A DNA stretch of 64,000 bases from a bacterium (GTDB lineage Bacteria; UBP6; UBA1177; JAKLFG01). Position 1 is the first letter of the stretch, and each line of letters begins with the position of its first letter. Shown in pieces: positions 41,616-49,542 of this stretch. The translations under genes and the position numbers were made by a program. Where the stretch lies: assembly GCA_022709425.1 (NCBI GenBank), contig JAKLIW010000012.1:26128-90127 (forward strand), given 5' to 3'. The notes below the pieces were generated by a model that saw nothing but the letters and a program-made list of their open reading frames with translations, was not told the DNA's origin and ran no database searches.

Positions 41616-42551
41616 TCAGTCTTCGAAAGATTCCATTAAAAGCCCGTTCTTTGAATCGTTCTTGACGCGGTACATGAGTTCGTCGGCTTTTTTCAGCAGG
41701 ATATCGGGCGTCAGGTCGGGTCGGATGCGGGGAACGCTCACCGCGCCGATGCTCATGGTGGTTGGGCATCCTACGCGGGACACCGCTTCGGCCACGGCGC
41801 GTTGCAGGCGCTGGACCGTCTCCCGCGCCTCGCCACCGGCGCTGTGTGAAAGCCACACGGCAAATTCGTCTCCGCCGATGCGGCCGATGATGTCTGTCGC
41901 GCGGAGCGAGCCACGCAGAGATTCGACAACCGCGCGGATCAGGTCATCGCCTGCGGCGTGACCGCAGGTGTCGTTGACCCGCTTAAAATTATCGAGATCG
42001 ATGAACAGTAGGGTGAACGAACCGCCGTAACGTCGCGCCTGTTCGATCTCCCGCCCCGCCAGTTCGAGAAAGGCGCGTCCGTTGAGTGCGCCGGTCAGCG
42101 GATCGGTGCGCGCCAGCCGGTCCAACATGCGCATCTTTTCGCGCAGATTGGCGAGCAGCAGGGCGATGATGACGAAGAAAAAGAGCCGCACGATGCTGTT
42201 CCAGAGCAGGATGAGGTTATTTGAATATTCATGTCCCGAGGTATAATCGACCATGCCCCAGACGGTCGAGCTGAGAAGACAGATCAGCAGGACGATCGAT
42301 CTTTTGGCTCGCCACGCGGCGAGGGTTACCGGGGCGACGTAGAACACCGAGAAGGCGATCTCGTAACCGGTGAGGTGATCGAGTAGCGCGATAGCCGAAA
42401 GCAGAAGGACCGCATAAACGATGACGGTCGATTCCGAAAGGGAAAACAACAACCGCTCGAGTGCTTGGTATAGTCCGATGTTTACCGGAGAGCGATCACC
42501 GTTCGGCTTTGGATCGTCCCGTCCATTGAAAATGCGGATAGTGTCGGCCAC
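41616..42551 (-). CDS. Membrane diguanylate cyclase (GGDEF)
   Basis: The 311-residue product makes c-di-GMP. The N-terminal 135 residues contain about five membrane helices (STVIVYAVLLLSAIALLDHL, IAFSVFYVAPVTLAAWRA, SIVLLICLLSSTVWGM, LLWNSIVRLFFFVIIALLLA), resembling a sensory MASE-type module. The GGDEF domain begins ARTDPLTGALNGRAFLELAG and has the active-site IGRIGGDEFAVWL, intact for catalysis. An inhibitory RxxD site is not obvious five residues ahead. It converges with ruvX, 13 nt away. A PilZ c-di-GMP receptor gene is 1.6 kb away on the same strand. Confidence 0.93.
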   Translation of the reverse strand: MADTIRIFNGRDDPKPNGDRSPVNIGLYQALERLLFSLSESTVIVYAVLLLSAIALLDHLTGYEIAFSVFYVAPVTLAAWRAKRSIVLLICLLSSTVWGMVDYTSGHEYSNNLILLWNSIVRLFFFVIIALLLANLREKMRMLDRLARTDPLTGALNGRAFLELAGREIEQARRYGGSFTLLFIDLDNFKRVNDTCGHAAGDDLIRAVVESLRGSLRATDIIGRIGGDEFAVWLSHSAGGEARETVQRLQRAVAEAVSRVGCPTTMSIGAVSVPRIRPDLTPDILLKKADELMYRVKNDSKNGLLMESFED

Positions 42552-42622
42552 GGCATCCTCCGGTCCTCTTGACCGGCTTAAGCATATCTTTTTTTGAGAG
42601 GTTTTGCCAGAAAAGAGGGGAC

Positions 42623-42772
42623 TTATCCTGCCGCGGCTTCGTCTGAGGTTTTTTTGCCGCTGATCGCCCTATCCTTCACGGCCATGCGCCAGGCGAGGAA
42701 GAGCCCTGCGGCGATGAGCGGATAGGCGAACATCTCGAGATTCTCGTCAATGAAGAAGAGCAGTGCGTCCAT
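42623..42772 (-). CDS. 49-residue single-pass membrane protein
   Basis: I start this at ATG 42772, with AGGGATCC upstream; a longer frame would overlap pal. The sequence MDALLFFIDENLEMFAYPLI then AAGLFLAWRMAVKDR forms one membrane helix with a charged, basic C-terminal tail. It is 8 nt downstream of pal on the same strand and would be the third gene of the tetR-pal transcript. Its hydrophobic profile resembles small CcoQ-type or toxin-like peptides, but no assignment is justified. Confidence 0.6.
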   Translation of the reverse strand: MDALLFFIDENLEMFAYPLIAAGLFLAWRMAVKDRAISGKKTSDEAAAG

Positions 42773-42780
42773 ACGGATCC

Positions 42781-43488
42781 CTAGCGGTTTGATTTGTCCA
42801 CTTCGGCGCGGCGGTTCTGCGCCCATGCCTCTTCATTGCTGTCGCGGACCGCAGGCCGTTCTTCGCCGTACGAAATGGTGCGGACGCGTCCCTCGTCGAC
42901 CCCCTGACGCTGAAGGAAGCGGCGCACCTCGATCGCGCGCCGTTCGCCGAGCGACAGGTTGTAGTCTATCGAGCCCCGCTCGTCGGCATGACCTTCGATG
43001 CGGATCGCAATAGTGCGAAAGTTGCCCATCCAGCGGGCGACCTTTTCGATTTTTTCCCGTTCTTCCGAGCGGAGATCGTAACTGTCGAAATCGAAATGAA
43101 CCACCGGCAGACGCATATCGGGGTTGTCGGGAGATTCGGGGTCGGTCGAAACGATGGTCTCATTCTCTTCGTTCTTTTCCTCTTTCTTCTTCGTGAAGCA
43201 TTTGTCGGGATTCGCCCGGTAGTAGGCGGCGACCGGCTTGATCTTGCTTTCGGCCTCCAGATAAAGCTCCTTCGCCTTCGCGTACTCTTTCTTCTTTTCG
43301 GCTTCCTGCGCGGCGTTGAACAGTTCGAGCGCCGTCGCGTAGGTCTCGGGGTCGCAGTTCTTTACGATCTCGGCGTCGCGTAGGGCCTGTTCGGCGCGAA
43401 GCCGTTCCTCTTGCGGCGCCGATGCGCAACCGATCAAGAGGACGGCGGCGGCGACCAGCAGAAGGGCAAAAGCGGAAAAACGGCTCAT
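42781..43488 (-). CDS. pal: OmpA-family peptidoglycan-associated lipoprotein (Pal)
   Basis: The 235-residue product starts at ATG 43488 with GGAGG upstream. The signal ends VLLIGC, followed by ASAPQEERL without an acidic linker. An N-terminal helical, TPR-like region (LELFNAAQEAEKKKEYAKAK) precedes a Lys/Glu-rich spacer and the OmpA C-terminal domain: VHFDFDSYDLRSEEREKIEK, IEGHADERGSIDYNLSLGER and RAIEVRRFLQRQGVDEGRVR. The Asp and Arg that bind diaminopimelate lie in the NLSLGERRA helix region. Pal tethers the outer membrane to peptidoglycan. No tol genes are near; it is co-transcribed with a TetR regulator instead. Confidence 0.9.
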   Translation of the reverse strand: MSRFSAFALLLVAAAVLLIGCASAPQEERLRAEQALRDAEIVKNCDPETYATALELFNAAQEAEKKKEYAKAKELYLEAESKIKPVAAYYRANPDKCFTKKKEEKNEENETIVSTDPESPDNPDMRLPVVHFDFDSYDLRSEEREKIEKVARWMGNFRTIAIRIEGHADERGSIDYNLSLGERRAIEVRRFLQRQGVDEGRVRTISYGEERPAVRDSNEEAWAQNRRAEVDKSNR

Positions 43489-43499
43489 CGTTTCCTCCA

Positions 43500-44105
43500 T
43501 CACGTTATGTCGGATACATTCTTCCCCAATAACATCTTCATGGAATACCACAGTTTCGCCCCCTCCTGCCGCAGATCAAAGGAACGACGGGACATCTCCC
43601 ACCGCTGGACCAGCGCGTGCAGACCGCCGATCAGCATGAAATAGAGATGTTCCGGATCGGGATGGGCGATGATCTCGCCGCGTTCCTGACCTTCTCGGAT
43701 AACGCCGACCACGTCGTCACGGTAGGCTTCCAGTAGATCTACCGCCCGTTTGTTGAGGCGACGATGTCCGCGAAATTCCATCACCGCACGCATGACCATG
43801 GTCTGTTCGGGATGGCGCGACAGGCGCAGACATTTCTCGTTGAAGAGCATCTCGATCTTTTCGATGCTCGAAAGGTTCGCCGCAATGATGGTGTTGCGCA
43901 CATCGCGGAGCGGGCTCGAGAATTTGTCGACCACCTCGGCGAGGATAGCGTCTTTGCTCTTGAAATGACGATATATCGCGGCGTCGGTCACGCCGACCTC
44001 GGCCGCCAGCCGCTTGATAGTGAGCGCTTCAAGCCCCTCTTTCGAGATCACCTTCACCGCCGCTGCGACGATTTCCCGACTGCGTTGCTCGTGATCGTGT
44101 CTCAT
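43500..44105 (-). CDS. TetR-family transcriptional regulator
   Basis: The 201-residue product has an N-terminal helix-turn-helix: REIVAAAVKVISKEGLEALT then IKRLAAEVGVTDAAIYRHFK and SKDAILAEV, the TetR signature. The C-terminal ligand-binding domain is all-helical and unassigned. A perfect inverted repeat lies between its promoter and start codon, so autorepression is likely. The stop is only 11 nt ahead of the pal start, which makes pal part of the regulated unit. Related regulators often respond to hydrophobic molecules or fatty acyl-CoA, but the ligand cannot be read here. Confidence 0.92.
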   Translation of the reverse strand: MRHDHEQRSREIVAAAVKVISKEGLEALTIKRLAAEVGVTDAAIYRHFKSKDAILAEVVDKFSSPLRDVRNTIIAANLSSIEKIEMLFNEKCLRLSRHPEQTMVMRAVMEFRGHRRLNKRAVDLLEAYRDDVVGVIREGQERGEIIAHPDPEHLYFMLIGGLHALVQRWEMSRRSFDLRQEGAKLWYSMKMLLGKNVSDIT

Positions 44106-44115
44106 GGTCCCCCAT

Positions 44116-44169
44116 GTTAGTTATCGTTTACTAACAAAAATATTATAACGCAAAACACGAACATGTCAA
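44116..44169 (-). promoter_or_regulatory. Consensus promoter with TetR-type operator
   Basis: Minus strand: TTGACA (44164-44169), 16 nt spacer, TATAAT (44142-44147), the best match to consensus in the window. Downstream, GTTAGT and ACTAAC form a perfect inverted repeat with an 8 nt spacer (44116-44135), over the expected transcription start, where a bound repressor would block tetR-pal transcription. Confidence 0.8.
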
Positions 44170-44199
44170 GAGGGTGAATGCAAAAAAAACGGAAATAAA

Positions 44200-44571
44200 T
44201 CAGCGGATCGCTGAATTGATGTTGAGCCGTTTGATGTCGCCTTCGATCTTGGTCGGATCCTCTGCATAGAGTTTCGCGATGTCGCGGATGATGCGGAAGG
44301 CATCCATGTCCATCCCGGTGAACTGCACGCCGATCCCTTCGCCGTCCTTTCTGCTGACCACCCCTTTGAGCGTCGCCGCGAGACTTTTACGGTCGTTGCG
44401 GACCGTGATCTGGATGTCGATGTCGTCGTAGGGTTCAAAGCCGTTGTTGATGGCGATGAAGGCGCCGTTGATCGACAGGTCGCGAAGCATTCCCTTACTC
44501 TTTTTTCCAGCCCGCTTGATCTCGGCCTCGCCGTTCAGTTTGAAACGAACGCCGCGTCTCTTCTCGTCCAT
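44200..44571 (-). CDS. PilZ-domain protein
   Basis: The 123-residue product starts at ATG 44571, with GGAGG upstream. It begins MDEKRRGVRFKLNGEAEIKR, where RRxxR is the c-di-GMP-binding motif of PilZ domains, and LRDLSINGAFIAI supplies the DxSxxG second motif. The rest (VSRKDGEGIGVQFTGMDMDA) is the PilZ barrel. It is a probable c-di-GMP receptor. It follows pyrE by 31 nt and may share its transcript. The diguanylate cyclase at 41616 is the nearest possible source of ligand. Confidence 0.92.
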   Translation of the reverse strand: MDEKRRGVRFKLNGEAEIKRAGKKSKGMLRDLSINGAFIAINNGFEPYDDIDIQITVRNDRKSLAATLKGVVSRKDGEGIGVQFTGMDMDAFRIIRDIAKLYAEDPTKIEGDIKRLNINSAIR

Positions 44572-44602
44572 CAGGTCCTCCAGAAAAAAGATCGAAGCCC
44601 GT

Positions 44603-45286
44603 TTAGACTTCGGTACCCCCGTACTGCGCATAATACTCTCCTATCCGTTTGCGGATCTCGTCGGTGAGCAGCACTTTACCGCCGATCTCGCGGCCGTGCA
44701 GATATTCGACCACTTCGGCCATCGTGACGATGGCGAAGGTCTTCATGCCGTAGCTTTCGCGGATGTCGGTGAGCGCCGTCCGTGTTCCCTCTTTGCCGCG
44801 CTCCTGCCGGTCGACCGACACGACCAGGCCCGCCAGTTTCACCGGCGCTTCGGCCTTGAGCAGCGGCACCGTCTCGCCGACCGATGTCCCCGCCGTGACG
44901 ACATCCTCGATGATAAGGACGCGGTTCCCCGCCGCAAGTTTATGACCGATGAACACGCCGCCTTCACCGTGGTCCTTCGCCTCCTTGCGGTTGAAGCAGA
45001 AGGCGACATTGCGGTTGAAGCCGTTGTAGAGCGACGATGCGGCCGCGACGGCCAGCGGGATGCCTTTGTAGGCGGGACCGAACAGGACATCTATATCGCC
45101 GCCGGTGTGTTCCATGATCGATTCGGCGTAGAAACGGCCGAGCCGCGCTATCTGCTCGCCGGTGCGGTACTTGCCGGTATTGACGAAGAAGGGGGTCTTG
45201 CGGCCGCTCTTGGTGACGAAATCGCCGAACAGCAGAACCTCACATTCAAGCATGAACCGTATGAATTCCTGTTTGTACGCCTGCAT
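44603..45286 (-). CDS. pyrE: Orotate phosphoribosyltransferase
   Basis: PyrE joins orotate and PRPP to make OMP in pyrimidine synthesis. The 227 residues fit. The flexible-loop and substrate regions are visible as GDFVTKSGRKTPFFVNTGKY, LFGPAYKGIPLAVAAASSLY, the FNRKEAKDHGEGG loop with catalytic Lys, and the PRPP-binding VLIIEDVVTAGTSVGE. The long form with MTxSGRxxPFFxNTG at the start matches the E. coli-type enzyme. It has its own promoter at 45320-45348 and is followed by the PilZ gene. Confidence 0.96.
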   Translation of the reverse strand: MQAYKQEFIRFMLECEVLLFGDFVTKSGRKTPFFVNTGKYRTGEQIARLGRFYAESIMEHTGGDIDVLFGPAYKGIPLAVAAASSLYNGFNRNVAFCFNRKEAKDHGEGGVFIGHKLAAGNRVLIIEDVVTAGTSVGETVPLLKAEAPVKLAGLVVSVDRQERGKEGTRTALTDIRESYGMKTFAIVTMAEVVEYLHGREIGGKVLLTDEIRKRIGEYYAQYGGTEV

Positions 45287-45319
45287 CTCTGACCTCCGAC
45301 CACCGTTTAGTGTCCCTCC

Positions 45320-45348
45320 CTTATACCGTTTCCGTCGAGGATGTGAAA
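45320..45348 (-). promoter_or_regulatory. pyrE promoter
   Basis: Minus strand: TTTCAC, 17 nt spacer, TATAAG, 34 nt before the pyrE start. Confidence 0.5.
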
Positions 45349-45418
45349 TAAATTTTGTGAGGGGGGCATTATTTTTAATAACTGTTCGGAATACAAGGGA
45401 AGAATTGCTAGCCGAAGA

Positions 45419-45451
45419 CCGGCCCGCCGATCATAACGACCGACGGGCCGG
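45419..45451 (-). terminator. GC-rich hairpin after the collagen-like lipoprotein gene
   Basis: CCGGCCCG pairs with CGGGCCGG across a 17 nt loop that can itself pair in part. No clear T-run follows on the minus strand, so termination there is uncertain. The hairpin occupies the centre of the 189-nt gap to pyrE. Confidence 0.4.
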
Positions 45452-45475
45452 AAAATTGAATTGAGCAGGATGTCT

Positions 45476-48193
45476 TTAGTGCTTGTCGAACTCAAGGGCG
45501 GCGGCGCGATCGATGCCGAGATCGCCGAGGAAGGTTACGCTCCAGTCATCAGGGTCGATGACATAGAGATAACTGTTGCCGTCCTCGTCACGCTGGAGAG
45601 TGTAATAGTAGCCGTTGTCGCTGATGGCAAGGGCGTTGGTCAGATAATCCCAATCGTTGGGGAAGTCGATTATGCCGGTGAAGTCGGTGACATAAGTTCC
45701 TGCGCCGGTGGTCGCATCGACCGTGTAGATGTCGTAGCCGAATTTCACATAGAGCGTGTCGCCGTCGAAGGCAAGGCCGGTCGCCCACGAGATCTCTCCA
45801 AGGCCGAACTCGCCGACCAGCGTCGCCGCGCCGGTGGTCAGATCGATGGTGATGAGATCGTCCGGATCCGTCGCGGCGCCGAATAGGCTTTCGGTCCAGC
45901 CGTACAGGGTGCCGTCAGCCCCGAAGGTGATGTCGGGGATGTTGCCGGTGCCGATAGCGCCGATATCGGCGATGACCTCGGCGGTCGCCGGGTTTATCTC
46001 GTACAGGTGACCGGTATCGTTCGAAGTGACATACATCTTCCCGTCCACCGGGTTGATGGCAAGGCCGGCTGTGCCGGTCAGACCGGTGTCGCCTATCTTG
46101 GTCGTTTCAAGCGTCGCGGGGTTAAGCGTGTAGAGGATACCCTTGGTCCCGCCACCGGCGCCGGTGAGAAGATAGAGAAGGTGGCTGGGAGCCGCTATCA
46201 CGGGGCATGCGGGGGTGGTCGCCGTTATCGTGACGCCTTCCGACATGTTGCCCTCGTAATCGACGGTGCGCACGGTGATGGTGTATTCAGTCTCGGGGAG
46301 GATGCTCTCGTCGATGATAGCCCCGTATCCTTGTCCGCTCGGCACGACGATCGGTTTTGCCGGACCGTTCGGCGTCCACGTTATCATCACGAAATCGAAG
46401 TCGTTGTCGCCGGGGTCGGTCCAGGTCAGAGAGGCATAATTACAGCCGGAGCGTTCTTCGTCAAGCACGAGATCCTCGACCTCGGCCGGCGCGATCGTGT
46501 CTAACGGGGTGAACGCTAGGCTGTCCCCATCGGTGGGAAGCTCTTGTACGCGGGTCGCCATCCACGTCGTCGGGTCAAGGACGATAAGGAAATACTCACC
46601 ATAATCGTCGTCGTAGGCAACGGAGTAGAAACGTCCGTCTCTATAATTGTAGTCAAGTCCGCTTTCCAGCATAAAGAAATCGTAATCGGGATCGTCGGGA
46701 AAATCGATCTCCCCCCTATAAGAGATCTGGCCGGAAGAGAGATTTATCTCGAACATAACACTCCCATACACCTTTGCGAATATACTGCCTTCGCTATAGG
46801 TGATGGCATCGGTCGCGTTCCAGTCAAAGTAACCGCTGTTGCTGATCACGGTGGTATCACCGGTAGCGATGTCGATGACGATAAGACCTTCCTCGGTCAC
46901 TCCGTACAGGGTGCCGTCGGGCCCGAACATGATGTCGTAGACGTATCTGCCATCGCCGATCTCGACAAGCGGGTAGGAGGAAGGGCCGTCGAGGTCGATC
47001 TCGACAAGTTCGGCAGGGTCGAGGTTCGCGACGGAATATATCTTTCCGTCCCGCGGATCGATGGCAAGGCCTTGGGCGCTGGAGATGCCGGTGTCCCCAT
47101 AATTGTCCCACCCATCATAGGGCATATAAGAGATAACGAGATTGCTGCCGTCCAGTTGGTATATGTTTTGGAAGACGGCATTGGAAGTGATCACGCGGTC
47201 GAGAACAAATGAGTCGGTGACGACCTGACAGCCGTCATTCACGATAACGCCGAACATAAAAGGCCCGCCGAGCATGGTCGGTGTTACGGTGTAGGTGCCG
47301 TCATCGTTGGATGCGATGGTGGCGCCCATGCCGGAGAAGGTGATATCGAGCGCGTCGCCGTCGGCGTCGACCGTGTCGAGGAAGAGTGTGAAGGGAGCAT
47401 TTTTGCGGAGTTCTTTGCCGGGTGCTTTCTCAATCGTGATACTGGTTATCTCTGGAGCGGTGTTCCCGAAGCAGGCGGGATCTTCGCCGTTGCAGACATA
47501 CTCGACCGTCGGGGTGTCGTCGATGACGCCGTCACCGTCGCAGTCTTCTCCCGTTTCGATCTTCTTACCGCCGGCGGCGCAGATATCGCCCGCCGTTTCG
47601 TCGGTCATGGTCACAATGGCATCACAGCCGTCGGTGCCGTCCTCGCCGGGGACGCCTTGAATGCCCTGTTCGCCGACATTGCCCTGCGCGCCGGGGACGC
47701 CCTGAATGCCCTGTTCGCCATCCTCGCCGTTGCAGATGTAGTCGGTCTTGTCGATCTCTCCGGCGTCGAGCGTGCCGTCGCCGTCGTCATCAAGGCCCGA
47801 TTCGATCTTCTTGCCGCCGTTGGCGCAATTTTCTCCCGCCGGTTCGTCGGTAGTGTTCACCAGCGCGGTCGTGCCGTCGGCGCCGTCGCTACCATCGCTA
47901 CCATCGTCGCCGTTCTGGCCGTTCTCGCCGTCTTCTCCATCGAGTCCGTCGAGTCCGTCGAGTCCGTTACAGACATACTCGCTCTTGACGATCTCGTCCT
48001 CGTCGAGCACGTTGTTGTCGTTCTTGTCGAACCCCATGTCCACTTTGATGCCGCCGGTCGGACAGTTCTCACCCGGGGCTTCGGCGGTCGTTTTCGCAAA
48101 TACGCTCGAAGCGCCTTCGTTTTGTTTGCTGGTATTCGATTCACAGGCCAGCACAAAAAGCGCTAAAGCCAACAGTACAAAAAAACGTTTCAT
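45476..48193 (-). CDS. Collagen-like and duplicated beta-propeller lipoprotein
   Basis: The 905-residue product has a signal ending LFVLAC. Residues 30-240 alternate three Cys-containing EF-hand-like units (GGIKVDMGFDKNDNNVLDED, IVKSEYVCNG and similar) with collagen-like Gly-X-Y runs (GLDGLDGLDGEDGENGQNG; GEQGIQGVPGAQGNVGEQG). Next comes an Ig-like domain, a propeller section (AQGLAIDPRDGKIYSVANLD), a fibronectin type III domain (ASLTWTDPGDNDFDFVMITW) and a second propeller section (TAGLAINPVDGKMYVTSNDT). The two propeller parts resemble each other, indicating internal duplication. The likely place is the cell surface. It is monocistronic with its own promoter. Confidence 0.87.
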   Translation of the reverse strand: MKRFFVLLALALFVLACESNTSKQNEGASSVFAKTTAEAPGENCPTGGIKVDMGFDKNDNNVLDEDEIVKSEYVCNGLDGLDGLDGEDGENGQNGDDGSDGSDGADGTTALVNTTDEPAGENCANGGKKIESGLDDDGDGTLDAGEIDKTDYICNGEDGEQGIQGVPGAQGNVGEQGIQGVPGEDGTDGCDAIVTMTDETAGDICAAGGKKIETGEDCDGDGVIDDTPTVEYVCNGEDPACFGNTAPEITSITIEKAPGKELRKNAPFTLFLDTVDADGDALDITFSGMGATIASNDDGTYTVTPTMLGGPFMFGVIVNDGCQVVTDSFVLDRVITSNAVFQNIYQLDGSNLVISYMPYDGWDNYGDTGISSAQGLAIDPRDGKIYSVANLDPAELVEIDLDGPSSYPLVEIGDGRYVYDIMFGPDGTLYGVTEEGLIVIDIATGDTTVISNSGYFDWNATDAITYSEGSIFAKVYGSVMFEINLSSGQISYRGEIDFPDDPDYDFFMLESGLDYNYRDGRFYSVAYDDDYGEYFLIVLDPTTWMATRVQELPTDGDSLAFTPLDTIAPAEVEDLVLDEERSGCNYASLTWTDPGDNDFDFVMITWTPNGPAKPIVVPSGQGYGAIIDESILPETEYTITVRTVDYEGNMSEGVTITATTPACPVIAAPSHLLYLLTGAGGGTKGILYTLNPATLETTKIGDTGLTGTAGLAINPVDGKMYVTSNDTGHLYEINPATAEVIADIGAIGTGNIPDITFGADGTLYGWTESLFGAATDPDDLITIDLTTGAATLVGEFGLGEISWATGLAFDGDTLYVKFGYDIYTVDATTGAGTYVTDFTGIIDFPNDWDYLTNALAISDNGYYYTLQRDEDGNSYLYVIDPDDWSVTFLGDLGIDRAAALEFDKH

Positions 48194-48272
48194 GATGTTC
48201 TCTTCTCCTCCTAACGGTTTCTAAAACACCCGAAAGACATAAAGCGGTCACCGATCTTTTTTCGTTGGACGG

Positions 48273-48301
48273 ATAATAGCACGAACGGGATGCCATATCA
48301 A
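48273..48301 (-). promoter_or_regulatory. Promoter of the collagen-like lipoprotein gene
   Basis: Minus strand: TTGATA, 17 nt spacer, TATTAT. Confidence 0.55.
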
Positions 48302-48333
48302 GAAAAGGAAGAAAACAGGGAAATCGCAATAAT

Positions 48334-48362
48334 TTGACTGGCAATGCGAAACCCGGTAGGAT
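48334..48362 (+). promoter_or_regulatory. Promoter of the isocitrate-type dehydrogenase gene
   Basis: TTGACT, 17 nt spacer, TAGGAT. The longer open frame beginning at 48334 therefore starts upstream of the transcript. Confidence 0.55.
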
Positions 48363-48414
48363 GCGCGGGTGTGTTTTGACGGTCTTTGCACAACTATATG
48401 AGAAGGAGAGAGAG

Positions 48415-49542
48415 ATGACGAAGTACAAAGTAGCGTGGTTGCCGGGCGACGGCATCGGTATCGAGGTGATGGAAGCGGCGCGTCTGGTGCTCGACAAGGT
48501 CGGATTCAAGGCAGACTACATCCACGGCGACATCGGCTGGGAATTCTGGTGCAAAGAGGGCGACGCCTTCCCGCAGCGGACCATCGACCTGCTGAAGAAC
48601 AGCGATGTGTCCATGTTCGGCGCGATCACCAGTAAGCCGGTCAAGGCGGCCGAGGCGGAACTGGTCCCCGAACTGCGCGGCAAAGGGCTCGTCTACCGTT
48701 CGCCCATCGTCCGCATGCGTCAGATGTTCGACCTCTACAACTGCCTCCGTCCCTGCAAGGCGTTCCCGGGCAATCCGCTCAACTTCAAAGAGGGGATCGA
48801 TCTGGTCATCTTCCGCGAGAACACCGAAGACCTGTACTGCGGCGTCGAGTTCAACACCGTGCCGCAGGAACTCAAGGATACGCTCCTGAAGCTCTCGAAG
48901 CCGTTCGCCGCCTTCAAGGATGTGCCGCTGGAGGATTACGCAATATCGACCAAGATAAACACCAAGAAGGGCTGTGAGCGGATCATCCGCGCCGCCTTCG
49001 ATTTCGCCAAGAAGTTCGGCCGCAAGAAAGTGACGGTGGTCCACAAGGCCAATGTCGTTCGCGCGACCGACGGCCTGTTCCTCGAGACCGCCAAACGGGT
49101 GGCCAAGGATTATCCGACCATCCAGATGGACGACGCGAACATCGACGCGATGTGCATGTGGCTCCTCAAGAACCCGTTCAACTACGATGTGCTGGTCGCC
49201 CCGAACCTGTACGGCGACATCGTCAGCGACCTGTGCGCCCAGATGGTGGGCGGCCTCGGCTTCGGCTGTTCGGGCAACATCGGCGATAAGGTGTCGGTGT
49301 TCGAACCGACCCACGGCTCAGCCCCGAAATACGCCGGCATGTATAAATGCAATCCGATCGCGACGATACTCGCCGCCCAGATGATGCTCGACCACCTTGG
49401 TGAGAAGGACATGGCGGCGCGCATCTACCACGGCGTCGCGCAGACGGTCAAGGAGTGCAAGGTGGTGACCTACGATATGGGCGGAAAGGCCAAGACGCTC
49501 GAGGTCGCCGAAGAGATCGCCAAGCACGCGATGAAGGCGTAA
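48415..49542 (+). CDS. Isocitrate/isopropylmalate dehydrogenase family enzyme
   Basis: The product is 375 residues from ATG 48415, which follows AGAAGGAGAG. It is a decarboxylating beta-hydroxyacid dehydrogenase: LPGDGIGIEVMEAARLVLDK, the substrate region RSPIVRMRQMFDLYNCLRPC, VIFRENTEDLYCGVEF, VHKANVVRATDGLFLETAKR and the metal-binding APNLYGDIVSDLCAQMVGGL, ending in the cofactor region FEPTHGSAPKYAG. NAD-dependent isocitrate dehydrogenase is the likeliest activity. The Asn that contacts isocitrate in the E. coli enzyme is Ile here and an extra Arg is present, so homoisocitrate or another substrate is possible. It abuts the next gene with no spacer. Confidence 0.88.
   Translation: MTKYKVAWLPGDGIGIEVMEAARLVLDKVGFKADYIHGDIGWEFWCKEGDAFPQRTIDLLKNSDVSMFGAITSKPVKAAEAELVPELRGKGLVYRSPIVRMRQMFDLYNCLRPCKAFPGNPLNFKEGIDLVIFRENTEDLYCGVEFNTVPQELKDTLLKLSKPFAAFKDVPLEDYAISTKINTKKGCERIIRAAFDFAKKFGRKKVTVVHKANVVRATDGLFLETAKRVAKDYPTIQMDDANIDAMCMWLLKNPFNYDVLVAPNLYGDIVSDLCAQMVGGLGFGCSGNIGDKVSVFEPTHGSAPKYAGMYKCNPIATILAAQMMLDHLGEKDMAARIYHGVAQTVKECKVVTYDMGGKAKTLEVAEEIAKHAMKA

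Noticed and set aside
45419..45451. Riboswitch or attenuator for pyrE
   Set aside because: Only a simple hairpin upstream of the pyrE promoter; no leader peptide or T-run is seen after it.
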